Below, in pieces: positions 23,284 through 31,483 of a stretch of 34,521 nucleotides of DNA; position 1 is the first letter of the stretch, and each line of letters opens with the position of its first letter. The position numbers and the translations under genes are program-made. Below the pieces are notes generated by a model. It worked only from the letters and a program-made list of their open reading frames with translations, was not told the DNA's origin and searched no databases. This stretch comes from Paenibacillus tyrphae (lineage in GTDB: Bacteria; Bacillota; Bacilli; Paenibacillales; NBRC-103111): contig NZ_JNVM01000001.1 in assembly GCF_000722545.1 (NCBI RefSeq), forward strand, positions 1 through 34,521, read 5' to 3'.

Positions 23284-23910
23284 ATGAAGATACGGAACCG
23301 ATTTCCGGGCACCGACAAACAAAAACATGCGGAATTCGTCCGCAACGGCTGGGCCTTGCTGAAGGAGCCCAAATCTCCCATGCGCGCTCTAGCCCTGTCC
23401 GTTCCTTTCATGATCATCAATCTTATCGTGACCATCGGTATCGTAAGTATGTTTTCCGCTGCCCCTCTCCGAAATTATTTGCCTGACTCGATATCGTTCA
23501 CGATCGACTTGAAGAGTATATTGGGAATTGTATCGCTGCTATTGGTTCATGAGCTGCTGCACTTCATCTTGATCCCGAACTTTATCGCGTCGAAGAGCAC
23601 GTATGTCGGCATCACCTTGTTCGGGGGATATGTGTATACGGAAGAACAAGTATCCAAATCGAGATATATCGTCATTACGCTGTTACCCTTTATTGTCATA
23701 TCCATCATACTTCCGGCCTTGCTGGGTCTATTGGGGGCGCTCTCCCCTTTCATCCTCTTTTTGATCGTCTTAAACTCGTTGTCGTCTTCTTTGGATATCT
23801 TGAATTGGATTCTGATCTGGATTCAAGTCCCTTCCAAAGCGGTCATTGTCTGCAACGGAACGAAGACGTATTGGAAATCGACTGCAAGGCAAACATCTTC
23901 TCATATCTAA
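23284..23910 (+). CDS. DUF3267 membrane metalloprotease-like protein
   Basis: About 208 residues with membrane helices at about 39-58, 76-100, 126-147 and 150-175. The zinc-protease motif HELLHF lies in ILGIVSLLLVHELLHFILIP, and ITLFGGYVYTEEQVSKSRYI matches the DUF3267 signature with its second conserved stretch. The fold resembles site-2-type metalloproteases, though no substrate is known. ATG 23284 is preferred over the GTG three codons upstream; both have weak binding sites. The gene follows the Imm48-like gene by 14 bp, so the two are probably cotranscribed. Confidence 0.8.
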   Translation: MKIRNRFPGTDKQKHAEFVRNGWALLKEPKSPMRALALSVPFMIINLIVTIGIVSMFSAAPLRNYLPDSISFTIDLKSILGIVSLLLVHELLHFILIPNFIASKSTYVGITLFGGYVYTEEQVSKSRYIVITLLPFIVISIILPALLGLLGALSPFILFLIVLNSLSSSLDILNWILIWIQVPSKAVIVCNGTKTYWKSTARQTSSHI

Positions 23911-23931
23911 ATCGCTTAGGACGTGAACGAA

Positions 23932-24348
23932 ATGGAGCAAACGTTGTCTTACGAGAAAATTTTCGAGCTGGTGCAGGAAATACAGAACGCCCAGGATTCC
24001 GGGGAGCCGTACGATGAAAAGCTGAAGCTGCTCAAGGCCAATGTCACCTATCCGGATGTCGAAGAGCTGCTGCTACATACCGACCAAGGCGCCGAGTTTA
24101 TCGCCAGAAGACTGTTCCATCACCGATCCGTCCTGCCGGGCGAATTGAATAGAGAAGAACTGATCGGGCTCGTGGAACAAGTGATGCAATGCTCGGGTGA
24201 AGAGTGGGAAATGGACATTTGGCTGGATATGATTACGAGTTCGGTCGCGGACCCAAGCATCAGCGATTATATTTTTTGGAGCGACGAAGACTTGTCGGCC
24301 GAGGAGATTGTAGACAAGGCGCTGGCCTATAAGCCGATCCTTCTGTAG
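23932..24348 (+). CDS. Unknown small acidic protein in the immunity cluster
   Basis: About 138 residues, strongly acidic and predicted all-helical: MEQTLSYEKIFELVQEIQNA, YDEKLKLLKANVTYPDVEEL, EELIGLVEQVMQCSGEEWEM and YIFWSDEDLSAEEIVDKALA. The acidic, helical, small soluble form is typical of immunity proteins that mask basic nuclease toxins, but I do not recognise a named Imm family. ATG 23932 has AGGA at 10 bp. It ends the group of four genes; no terminator is evident. Confidence 0.6.
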   Translation: MEQTLSYEKIFELVQEIQNAQDSGEPYDEKLKLLKANVTYPDVEELLLHTDQGAEFIARRLFHHRSVLPGELNREELIGLVEQVMQCSGEEWEMDIWLDMITSSVADPSISDYIFWSDEDLSAEEIVDKALAYKPILL

Positions 24349-24376
24349 GGAATCAGGCAGGACATAGTATCTCATT

Positions 24377-24727
24377 TTATGCGCAAATAGGGTTAAAGCT
24401 TACGAAAAATTTATGCCGGCTTTCGTCTACTGCAAACCGGTCGTTTTCTTGAAGAAACGCGTCGCGTCCAGTGCTTCCATCGGGCCAGGACCATGGCTCG
24501 GAAGCATGGGGTGTCCGTGAACCTTCGTATCTTCGACGCTGAGATAGCTTCCTATCGTCACAAAATGGCTGTAGACTCTCAGTTCGCTAAGAACATGCGG
24601 TGCGGAATGATCCGAGTCCAGATTGACGAGAACGACGTCGCAGGATCTGTACCCCGAGCCATCTCATATTCTGCCATACTAGGCTATCATAATAATGCCG
24701 ATGGAATTGGTCGATGAAATCACTCAT
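24377..24727 (-). pseudogene. Relic of a CmcI-type cephalosporin-hydroxylase-family gene
   Basis: The start is well preserved: ATG 24727 behind GAGGAGAGG, then MSDFIDQFHRHYYDSLVWQN and MRWLGVQI, which opens many CmcI-family proteins. The reading then jumps to the C-terminal part, [40 protein letters not shown] and [18 protein letters not shown] frameshift follows, after which [20 protein letters not shown] (N-P-I-C-A, stop) gives the usual family ending. The SAM-binding middle, more than 250 bp, is missing. CmcI-like proteins resemble SAM-dependent methyltransferases acting in antibiotic or polysaccharide modification. Confidence 0.75.
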
Positions 24728-25030
24728 GCCATCCTCTCCTCTTCCTCTCCATTTATAAAAGCCATTGTATGTGTACAGCCTGCAAAATGGTTCGTACACA
24801 GCCTTCCCAAGCGGTTTTGCGGCGAATTTGGTTATAGTTAAAAACCCACACCACCTGGTTTCCGGTTTATGGTAATCTATCCATGGCTTATAAGCCGGTT
24901 CATACCTTAGCTTCAGGAAAGGAGTGACGCGATTTTGAAGAGTGAACTTCAAATTTGCATACCGGTGGGAGGACTCGCCGCTTAACCGGGCCTTGTTCTC
25001 CCGCATGGTATGACGGGAGGCAGATCCACA
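24728..25030. other. Intergenic stretch without recognisable content
   Basis: Between the CmcI relic and the APH-type gene no frame shows protein-like sequence or a start with a binding site except the GGGAGG serving the gene at 25031. No clear promoter box pair or terminator was found by eye. Confidence 0.4.
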
Positions 25031-26008
25031 ATGATGAATTTACGAAACATGGTGCAGGGGCTGGAGTCCGACGCGGTCGCTCTGGAGCTGATCACGCACT
25101 GGGAGCATGACCAAGGGACATTAAAATTTTGGAGAGCAAGCTCGACCTTTGTGTACGTTGTTAAACGCAAACAAAAAACGTATTTTCTAAGATTCTCATT
25201 CGAGCAGGAAACCCCGCTCGAACAAATCGAAGCGGAGCTGGAATTCATGCAATACTTGCATCGGCACGGGTTCCCCTGCGTCATTCCGCTTCCGTCCGTA
25301 AACGGCAGGCTCATCGAATCCGTGCAACTGCCGCAAGGGCGGTACTACGGTGTCGTGTTCAGCAAAGCCGACGGAGTGCCGCTGTATGAGGTTGACGAGC
25401 CGCCTTGCGAGGCATGGGGGCGATCGCTGGCCACTCTGCACGCCTTGTCCCAGGCTTACGAACCGGCGGGCGGAAGGCGCCGCAACTGGCGGGAGGCGCT
25501 CCTGTTCGCGGAGAACGTCCTGCATAGGCATCCTCACGAGAACGAAGCGATGGCCGAGCTTGCCAGAGTGAAGGCTTGGCTGGAATCGATGCCGGCTGCG
25601 GAAGAAACTTACGGTCTGATTCATTACGATTTTCAGACGGATAACGTCTTTTGGCGGGAAAAAACCGGGCAGTTGAACGTCATCGACTTCGATGATTCCA
25701 TGTACCATTGGTTCGCTATGGATATTGTAGCGGCGCTTGCGGATCAATTGGAAGACGAGAGTTCGGAAGGCGAGGCGCAGCTTCAGGCTTTTGTGCGCGG
25801 TTACCGCTCCGTCAGACCATTGGATGACACTGTGGTTCAGGACTTTCCGCGGTTTCGGAGATTCGCCGAACTGTACAGCTTCTCCAGACTGCTTGCTTCG
25901 CTGGAAAACAGCGAGCTGGAGGAGGCCCCTGAGTGGTTGGACGGGCTGAAAATCAAGCTGCGGCAGTATTGCGACGAAATGCGGCAGAGCTTTGCGAAGC
26001 CGTGGTGA
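25031..26008 (+). CDS. Aminoglycoside-phosphotransferase-family (APH) kinase
   Basis: 325 residues from ATG 25031, 10 bp after GGGAGG. The APH/choline-kinase fold is complete: FVYVVKRKQKTYFLRFSF holds the ATP-binding Lys region, AWGRSLATLHALS the linker helix, LIHYDFQTDNVFW the catalytic loop (H-x-D-x-x-x-x-N with Tyr at position 2) and VIDFDDSMYHWFAMDIVAAL the Mg-binding D-F-D. The family phosphorylates aminoglycosides, choline, homoserine or small hydroxyl compounds. Nothing points to an antibiotic substrate here, so a metabolic kinase is equally likely. A strong terminator follows. Confidence 0.9.
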   Translation: MMNLRNMVQGLESDAVALELITHWEHDQGTLKFWRASSTFVYVVKRKQKTYFLRFSFEQETPLEQIEAELEFMQYLHRHGFPCVIPLPSVNGRLIESVQLPQGRYYGVVFSKADGVPLYEVDEPPCEAWGRSLATLHALSQAYEPAGGRRRNWREALLFAENVLHRHPHENEAMAELARVKAWLESMPAAEETYGLIHYDFQTDNVFWREKTGQLNVIDFDDSMYHWFAMDIVAALADQLEDESSEGEAQLQAFVRGYRSVRPLDDTVVQDFPRFRRFAELYSFSRLLASLENSELEEAPEWLDGLKIKLRQYCDEMRQSFAKPW

Positions 26009-26041
26009 ATGCTAAACCTATGAAATGAAGCTTGAAGCGAG

Positions 26042-26084
26042 GCCGGAATTTCCCGCTAGGAGGAATTCCGGCTTTGCTTGTTTG
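26042..26084 (+). terminator. Rho-independent terminator after the APH gene
   Basis: GCCGGAATT pairs with AATTCCGGC across a 13-nt loop, then TTTGCTTGTTT. It lies 33 bp after the stop at 26008. Confidence 0.8.
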
Positions 26085-26102
26085 AGGAAGGCCTGCCCTT
26101 GC

Positions 26103-27146
26103 TCAAAGAGCGGTGCCGCCGGGAATAATGAGCACTTTGCCGTGAGCGCCGGAATCCAGCGCCCGGTAGGCGTCGGCGGCCCGATCCAGCGCAAACCGTC
26201 CGGCAGCGCCGCTGGTCAAAGGACGCTTCGCGGCGAGCTTCACCGCATCCGCAATGAGCCCGGCCATGTCACTCGGACCATCGACCCCGCCAGGACCATA
26301 CTTGGTCACGAAGACGGAGCCCGCCGTCATGAGCTCCTTCATGTCGACGGCCGGCAGATCGCCGGACAGCTGTCCGTAGTTGATCAGGCAGCCGCGGCGT
26401 GCCAGCAGGCTCAAGCTGAGCTTATACGTCTCCGTCCCGACGGGATCGAAGACGGCGGCAACCCCGCGACCGCCGGTGAAGGCACGGACGGCGGCCTGTA
26501 CGTCTTCTGCGGAACGGTCGACGGCGAGCGCGGCCCCGGCCGCCCGCACCGCTTCCAGCCGTTCGCCGCCGCTGGCGATGCCGATCACCTCGACGCCGCG
26601 CTCGGCCAGCGTGGCGACAAGCAGGCGGCCTACGGCGCCGGCCGCACCCCATACGACAGCGGCCGAGCCTTCGCTGAGCGGCCAATGGCGGGCAAGACCG
26701 CCGGCGGTCAGCCCTGCGTGAGCTAGGCTGGCGCCGTCCTCGAACGTAAGCGAGTCCGGCAAGGGGACCAGCAGGGCCGCTTGCGCGATGACGGCAGTCG
26801 CGCAGGACCCCGGCACGCCGGTCCAGCATACCCGCGTGCCTACGGGGATCGAGACCCCCGGGCCGACGGCCAGAACGACCCCGGCGCCCTCTACACCGAC
26901 GCCATAGGGAAACGGAAACCGGATGGGATACGTACCGGACCGTACCAAGGACTCCACGTGGTTCAGGCCGACGGCCTCCACCCGCACAAGCGCCTCGCCG
27001 GATTTTAAAGGGGCCATCTCTTCTTCTGTAACCTCGATGACCTCCGGGCCGCCGGCACGCAGCGCCCGAGCAACCCGCCGCGTCGTGACCGCTCCCCCGG
27101 AGCGATTCTCCTCGGAACCAAGTCCGTGTAGCTGATCGTTATTCAT
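26103..27146 (-). CDS. MDR-family NADPH:quinone oxidoreductase
   Basis: 347 residues. The GroES-like half reads EEEMAPLKSGEALVRVEAVG, LNHVESLVRSGTYP and VGVEGAGVVLAVGPGVSIPV; the Rossmann half carries LAHAGLTAGGLA, AAVVWGAAGAVGRLLVATLA (A-A-x-G-A-V-G nucleotide site), AVFDPVGTETYKLSL and FALDRAADAYRALDSGAHGK. The zinc-binding residues of alcohol dehydrogenases are absent, so it is a zinc-free quinone/enone reductase using NADPH. It is unusually Ala/Gly-rich and GC-rich. Divergent from the MarR gene across two palindromic operators, it is most likely repressed by it and induced by quinones or electrophiles. An N-terminal extension of about 20 residues precedes the usual start. Confidence 0.9.
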   Translation of the reverse strand: MNNDQLHGLGSEENRSGGAVTTRRVARALRAGGPEVIEVTEEEMAPLKSGEALVRVEAVGLNHVESLVRSGTYPIRFPFPYGVGVEGAGVVLAVGPGVSIPVGTRVCWTGVPGSCATAVIAQAALLVPLPDSLTFEDGASLAHAGLTAGGLARHWPLSEGSAAVVWGAAGAVGRLLVATLAERGVEVIGIASGGERLEAVRAAGAALAVDRSAEDVQAAVRAFTGGRGVAAVFDPVGTETYKLSLSLLARRGCLINYGQLSGDLPAVDMKELMTAGSVFVTKYGPGGVDGPSDMAGLIADAVKLAAKRPLTSGAAGRFALDRAADAYRALDSGAHGKVLIIPGGTAL

Positions 27147-27181
27147 AATCGAATCCTCTCCTCGCAGGCTGACGAATCAGC

Positions 27182-27206
27182 AATATTGTTTCCTGGAAAC
27201 AATATT
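27182..27206. promoter_or_regulatory. Operator 1 of the MarR regulator
   Basis: Perfect palindrome: 12-bp arms AATATTGTTTCC and GGAAACAATATT around one central T. It lies 36 bp upstream of the oxidoreductase start, on the promoter of that gene. Confidence 0.8.
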
Positions 27207-27228
27207 AGCGGCGACTACTGCTTTTGTC

Positions 27229-27247
27229 AATATTGTTTCCAGGAAAC
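27229..27247. promoter_or_regulatory. Operator 2 of the MarR regulator
   Basis: AATATTGTTTCC, A, GGAAAC: one full arm and a shortened second arm of the same palindrome, 47 bp (about 4.5 helix turns) centre to centre from operator 1 and 103 bp before the marR start. Confidence 0.75.
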
Positions 27248-27349
27248 TTTTTTGTTCGAGGATGATCAAGCGCCATTTCCGTTTTTGAAATAGCCCCGTT
27301 CTTGATATACTGATAAAATAAACCGACCGAAAATGAAGGAGATTTCATC

Positions 27350-27934
27350 ATGGCACATACTCCCAACAACGGCCGGCCCGCCGGGAGCCAAGATTCCAAA
27401 GAGCCGCTCATCCGGCAGGTCATTACATTGTTCGGGCAAGTCCAACGGCGAATGGAGGCCGAGGATGACGAGGAGCGGCAGTGGATGGCCCAGAACTGCG
27501 ACAATGCGGCAATTGTCGGGCTTTTGAAAGATACGACGGTGACCGAGCTGCATGTGCTCGACGCCATCGGACGGCTGGAGCCGGTGAACGGCATTACCGT
27601 CTCCAGACAGTTCGGCATTCCGAAGGGCAGCGTTTCCAAAATTACCCGAAGACTGACCGCCAAAGGACTGATTCAGAAGCAGTTCCTTCCCAATAACAAA
27701 AAAGAAGTGCTTTTCCGCACGACTCCGCTCGGTCAGGAGCTGTTCCGGCTTCACGAAGCGCTGCACCGGCAAATGGAGCAAGGCGTCGTCCGCTTTCTGC
27801 AAAAGTATGACGACGTGGAGCTGCGCGTGCTCGTTCGCATTTTACAGGATTCCCTTCATGCGTCCTGGGTAAATCCGCAAGCGAGCTCCGGCCCGGATGA
27901 CGAAGCGCGGGAAGCGGAACCGCCATCCGTGTAA
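27350..27934 (+). CDS. MarR-family transcriptional regulator
   Basis: 194 residues, ATG with GAAGGAG at 8 bp. TTVTELHVLDAIGRLEPVNG, ITVSRQFGIPKGSVSKITRR, LTAKGLIQKQFLPNNKKEVL and FRTTPLGQELFRLHEALHRQ form the full winged helix-turn-helix with its wing. The N-terminal segment WMAQNCDNAAIVG has a lone Cys that could serve as a redox sensor, as in OhrR- or QorR-type regulators. Its two palindromes and the divergent oxidoreductase make a self-contained sensing unit. The C-terminal tail (about 20 residues, acidic) is longer than usual. Confidence 0.9.
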   Translation: MAHTPNNGRPAGSQDSKEPLIRQVITLFGQVQRRMEAEDDEERQWMAQNCDNAAIVGLLKDTTVTELHVLDAIGRLEPVNGITVSRQFGIPKGSVSKITRRLTAKGLIQKQFLPNNKKEVLFRTTPLGQELFRLHEALHRQMEQGVVRFLQKYDDVELRVLVRILQDSLHASWVNPQASSGPDDEAREAEPPSV

Positions 27935-28012
27935 GCTTGCGCGCATAAGCGAGGGGAAGCGCCAGATCTGATCAGGCGCCCTTGGCAAGCTTGCGGGACC
28001 ATCGTTACAAAG

Positions 28013-29416
28013 CTACATGCCAAGCAAAGCCCGGTTAAGCCGGGCGATCCCCTCCTGAATATCCTCCTTAGGAAGATGACCGTACCCCAAAATAAGCCGG
28101 CTGCGCTGCGCCTCTTTGTCGTTGGCGTGCTCTTCCACCAAATGCACCTTCACTCCCATCCGTTTGATCCTCCGAACCGCCTCTTCATCGAACCGGCGTC
28201 CGGGAAACTCTGCGACGAGATGCAGCCCGGTCGAATCACCGATGATGTTCACTTGGCCCGGAAAAGCGGACCGCAGACAGTCGATCAGACAATCTCTGCG
28301 GCTTTTGTACAGCTTCTTCATCTTCGCAATATGCCGTTCCAGATAGCCCCCTTCCATAAAACGCGCAAGAATGAGCTGATCCATCGAAGGCTTGTGCAGA
28401 TCCGCGTACCACTTTAACCGGCGGCAGGATTCGACGAGAGGTATAGGAAGAATCAGGTAACCCGTGCGCAGCGCCGGAGATAAAATTTTGCTGAACGAGC
28501 CGATGTAGAGGACGCGGTCCGGCTCCAGTCCCTGCAAGGAGCTGACGGGCGGCCCTTCGTAGCGGAATTCGCTGTCGTAATCGTCCTCGACCAAGTAGCA
28601 ATCGTGCGTGCGCGCGTATTGAATCAACTGAATGCGCCGCTGAATCGGCAGCGCTCCTCCCAACGGATATTGATGCGAGGGCGTAACGAAGACGAATTTC
28701 GGCGAGCTTGCCTGCGGCAGCAAAGCCGTCTGCATCCCGTGCTCGTCTACCGGGACGAAACGGATGGCGGCACCTTGGGCTTGAAACATCGCCTGAATAT
28801 CGCAGGTGATCGGATCTTCCATGATCACTTCGTCGCCCGGCGACAGCAGCAGCTTGGACACCAGGGACAGCGCTTGCGTAGCGCCGGAAGTGATGACGAG
28901 CTGGTCCGGGTGACAGTGCACTCCCCTGCTTTTTAGCAAATATCGCGCCAGCACATGCCGCAGCTCCGGACGCCCTTCGGGTGCGTCGTACCCCAGCACC
29001 GCAGACGACGCTTCGTTCCAGACGGCCGAAGACAGCTGCGCCCATATTCTGCGCGGAAACCGGTCCAGCGCCGGAATGCCCGAGCGGAAATTGACGTGGC
29101 CCTCGTCCCTTAGCAGATTGTCATATGCGCTCGGCGCAATCGCTTCCGTCACCCGCCTGCGCTGTTCGAGATAGGCGCCTTCCGCCACGAACGTCCCCGC
29201 GCCCCTCCGCGAGATCAGAAAGCCTTCCGCCAGCAGTTGATCATAAGCCTCCAGAACGACATTGCGCGATACCTTCAACTCCCCGGAAAGCTCCCTCGTG
29301 GAAGGCAGCTTCTCACCTGACGGAAGCTCCCCCTTTAAGATGCGGTCGCGGATTTGCCCGTACACCTGCCCGATCAGCGGCATGTCGAGCGACCGGTCAA
29401 TCGGAATCCACAGCAT
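28013..29416 (-). CDS. MocR/GabR-type regulator (GntR helix-turn-helix fused to aminotransferase)
   Basis: 467 residues from ATG 29416, with GGGGAGAGG upstream. The GntR wing-helix (MPLIGQVYGQIRDRILKGEL, KLPSTRELSGELKVSRNVVL) is joined to a fold-type I aminotransferase domain with LVITSGATQALSLVSKLLLS, CYLVEDDYDSEFRYEG and the PLP-binding Lys in YIGSFSKILSPALRTGYLIL. MocR regulators bind PLP and control vitamin B6, GABA or amino-acid genes. A -10 TATAAT (29474-29479, minus) and a weak -35 precede it. The divergent neighbour is an ArsR-DUF2087 gene, not pdxS/pdxT, so the regulon is unclear. The GNAT-like hook of the PdxR branch is not evident. Confidence 0.9.
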   Translation of the reverse strand: MLWIPIDRSLDMPLIGQVYGQIRDRILKGELPSGEKLPSTRELSGELKVSRNVVLEAYDQLLAEGFLISRRGAGTFVAEGAYLEQRRRVTEAIAPSAYDNLLRDEGHVNFRSGIPALDRFPRRIWAQLSSAVWNEASSAVLGYDAPEGRPELRHVLARYLLKSRGVHCHPDQLVITSGATQALSLVSKLLLSPGDEVIMEDPITCDIQAMFQAQGAAIRFVPVDEHGMQTALLPQASSPKFVFVTPSHQYPLGGALPIQRRIQLIQYARTHDCYLVEDDYDSEFRYEGPPVSSLQGLEPDRVLYIGSFSKILSPALRTGYLILPIPLVESCRRLKWYADLHKPSMDQLILARFMEGGYLERHIAKMKKLYKSRRDCLIDCLRSAFPGQVNIIGDSTGLHLVAEFPGRRFDEEAVRRIKRMGVKVHLVEEHANDKEAQRSRLILGYGHLPKEDIQEGIARLNRALLGM

Positions 29417-29545
29417 AGACCTCTCCCCTTTTTCGTCAAAGTGGCTCCATTCAGATTCAGCTTCATTGGCACTATTATAAACCACTCGCCCATGCTACAG
29501 TGAATTTATTGGACTTCATTGACAGCAGATATTAATTTGAATATT

Positions 29546-29557
29546 ATCTAATTAGAT
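29546..29557. promoter_or_regulatory. Palindrome upstream of the ArsR-DUF2087 gene
   Basis: Perfect 12-bp palindrome ATCTAATTAGAT, followed by a half site ATTAGAT at 29567-29573. ArsR regulators often bind such A/T-rich imperfect palindromes next to their own promoter. Confidence 0.45.
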
Positions 29558-29611
29558 GATTATTAAATTAGATACACACTAAAAAATATTATGGACGGTG
29601 ATCATCAACCC

Positions 29612-30217
29612 ATGCAGCTGGATAAGATCGTCAACTATCATAAAGCGCTCGCCGACCCGACAAGAATCCGTATCCTTATCCTGCTGGCGGACGGGGAGCT
29701 GAACGGACAGGTGCTCGCCGACAAATTAGGCGTAACCCCTGCCACCATCACCCATCACGCCGCCAAGCTGCGGGAAGCCAGCTTGCTTTATGAGCGCCGG
29801 GTGAAGAATACCATCTACTTTTCGCTGAATCATCACTTCATCAAGGCGAACGCCGCCGCTTCGGTAGAGCTGATCTACTCCCATTCCAACGAGACAGGAG
29901 GGCCTTCCATGCCCGAGGACAAAGCTGAACGTCTTCAACAATCCGTTCTGAAAAACTTCTTCACCACCGAAGGCAAATTAAAGCACGTGCCTGCCCAGTT
30001 GAAGAAGAAGCTGATCATTCTGGAGCATATCGTCTCCAGGTTGGAGAAAGGACGAAAGTATACGGAGCAAGAAATCAACGACTTTATCCGGCAGTATCAC
30101 GAGGACTTTGCCACGATCCGCAGGGAGTTTATTATGCACCGGTTCATGTTCCGGGACAATGAAGAGTACGAGTTGAATCCACGCAAAATGTGGGCGAAGT
30201 GGGACAAGCTAACTTAA
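29612..30217 (+). CDS. ArsR-type regulator fused to DUF2087
   Basis: About 201 residues from ATG 29612 (GGTGAT upstream); an ATG seven codons earlier has no site. The N-terminal half is an ArsR winged helix: MQLDKIVNYHKALADPTRIR, ILLADGELNGQVLADKLGVT, ATITHHAAKLREASLLYERR. The C-terminal half is DUF2087: LKHVPAQLKKKLIILEHIVS, RKYTEQEINDFIRQYHEDFA and REFIMHRFMFRDNEEYELNP. This two-domain form is common in Paenibacillus and Bacillus. No metal-binding Cys pair of the classical ArsR type is visible, so the ligand is unknown. It ends with a terminator. Confidence 0.9.
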   Translation: MQLDKIVNYHKALADPTRIRILILLADGELNGQVLADKLGVTPATITHHAAKLREASLLYERRVKNTIYFSLNHHFIKANAAASVELIYSHSNETGGPSMPEDKAERLQQSVLKNFFTTEGKLKHVPAQLKKKLIILEHIVSRLEKGRKYTEQEINDFIRQYHEDFATIRREFIMHRFMFRDNEEYELNPRKMWAKWDKLT

Positions 30218-30276
30218 GCGGAGGAACTTGCACGAGGAATTCCGGTGGACCAAACGATGGCAGGACAAGAAATGAG

Positions 30277-30300
30277 AAAAACTCCTTACCGGAGTCTTTT
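30277..30300 (+). terminator. Terminator after the ArsR-DUF2087 gene
   Basis: ACTCC pairs with GGAGT around TTACC, flanked by A-rich sequence and followed by CTTTT. It lies about 60 bp after the stop at 30217. Confidence 0.6.
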
Positions 30301-30375
30301 CGGACAAATCGTTATAGGCAGGCAGCGAAAGGCAGAGCTGCAAGCTTCTCCATGCAGCTGCCTTTTCCAGGTCGT

Positions 30376-30669
30376 CTAGCGGCCGTTTTTCAGCAAACGC
30401 GAATCCAGTAAGAAATTGCCGAACGGAATGAAGGCGGCAAGCATGGCGAACAGCACTTTCAGCACAGTCCAGCGGTGAGCGAAGGTGACGTGGATGACGG
30501 CCAGCACGTACAGCACGAACAACAGGCCGTGGAGTGATCCGACAATTTTGACGGCTTGCGGCATGTCCAGAAAATACTTGAGCGGCATGGCGATAGCCAG
30601 CAGAACGAGGAAGGACATCCCCTCAATAAAAGCGATGATGCGCAAGCGGCCGATGGGATGATTCAACAT
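30376..30669 (-). CDS. DUF3817 integral membrane protein
   Basis: 97 residues from ATG 30669, with GGAGGT 9 bp upstream. IGRLRIIAFIEGMSFLVLLA, IAMPLKYFLDMPQAVKIVGS, HGLLFVLYVLAVIHVTFAHR and AFIPFGNFLLDSRLL match the DUF3817 family: three membrane helices with the conserved E-G-x-S-F and G-x-x-H-G motifs. Members are found in many Firmicutes and Actinobacteria; no function is established. Single gene; convergent with the ArsR gene. Confidence 0.9.
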   Translation of the reverse strand: MLNHPIGRLRIIAFIEGMSFLVLLAIAMPLKYFLDMPQAVKIVGSLHGLLFVLYVLAVIHVTFAHRWTVLKVLFAMLAAFIPFGNFLLDSRLLKNGR

Positions 30670-30841
30670 GACATGACCTCCAAAGTACAAAATAAGATGT
30701 AACCGCTGTCTTCCGGCCCGCTTTGGACGAACCCAAAGATTCACATTTATTATAAACTGCCGTAATTCGCCAAGCATTGGGCAATTGTGACTTTTTTCAA
30801 ACACCTGCCTGCGGCCGGCATCAGCCGACACCAGCGCTTGA

Positions 30842-31483
30842 TCAATGCCCCGCGATCCGGCTATGGACGATACGGAGCACCTGTGCTTTTAGCGCCTCCG
30901 CCTCCTGAAGCATCACGGACACCTGCCCTTCGTATTGGGCTGCAAGGTCTGCGTTTCTCAGCGAACTCAAGTTGATCCGCACGGTCAGCCCGGCGGATTG
31001 AGAGGACGCTTCGAACAGTAGCGCCCCGATGCCGAGGTCGGAGACAACGTGCTTGTTGCAGCCCTCGGCGATCCGATTCGCGGCCCGCAGTCCTTCCAGG
31101 CATACCTGTATCAGCCGGAGCGGGACCCCGGTAGCCCTCGCGGCCGCTTCGTCGATCGCCGTGCGTCTTGCTGCCCGTTCCTCTTCGCTGTCCTTAGGCA
31201 GCTTCAGCGCCCTCATATATTCCTCGAACGCGCGGATATCCGCTTCCAGCAGCTCCTCGCACGCCCGGGTAAGTCGGTTCATCGTCTCCAAGACCGCACC
31301 TACGGAAGTTTGGTGCGCGGCGAAGGTCTCCCCCTGCGACAAACGGCTTGCCATCGACGCCATCGAGGCGCCGAGCGCCGCAGCGAGAGCGGCCACGCTG
31401 CCGCCCCCCGGCGTCGGCTCCGCGCTTCCGGCCTCCTGAACGAACTCTCCGACCGTCCGGTTCCACCAGATCGTCGACGTCAT
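30842..31483 (-). CDS. fchA: Methenyltetrahydrofolate cyclohydrolase / cyclodeaminase FchA
   Basis: 213 residues, FTCD-C/FchA family. TVGEFVQEAGSAEPTPGGGS opens with the family signature P-T-P-G-G-G-S, followed by VAALAAALGASMASMASRLS, then VPLRLIQVCLEGLRAANRIA and VSDLGIGALLFEASSQSAGL. These all-helical enzymes convert 5,10-methenyl-THF to 10-formyl-THF or deaminate formimino-THF. The ATG overlaps the folD stop (ATGA), so FolD and FchA are translationally coupled: a dehydrogenase handing its product to a separate cyclohydrolase. Both are under the upstream ZTP riboswitch. Confidence 0.9.
   Translation of the reverse strand: MTSTIWWNRTVGEFVQEAGSAEPTPGGGSVAALAAALGASMASMASRLSQGETFAAHQTSVGAVLETMNRLTRACEELLEADIRAFEEYMRALKLPKDSEEERAARRTAIDEAAARATGVPLRLIQVCLEGLRAANRIAEGCNKHVVSDLGIGALLFEASSQSAGLTVRINLSSLRNADLAAQYEGQVSVMLQEAEALKAQVLRIVHSRIAGH

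Noticed and set aside
26025..26726. Plus-strand frame of 233 codons opposite the oxidoreductase
   Set aside because: Shadow of a GC-rich gene; the opposite strand encodes a complete MDR enzyme.
27957..27985. GCGCC/GGCGC hairpin between the MarR and MocR genes as a terminator
   Set aside because: No T-run on either side, so it is not supported as a terminator.
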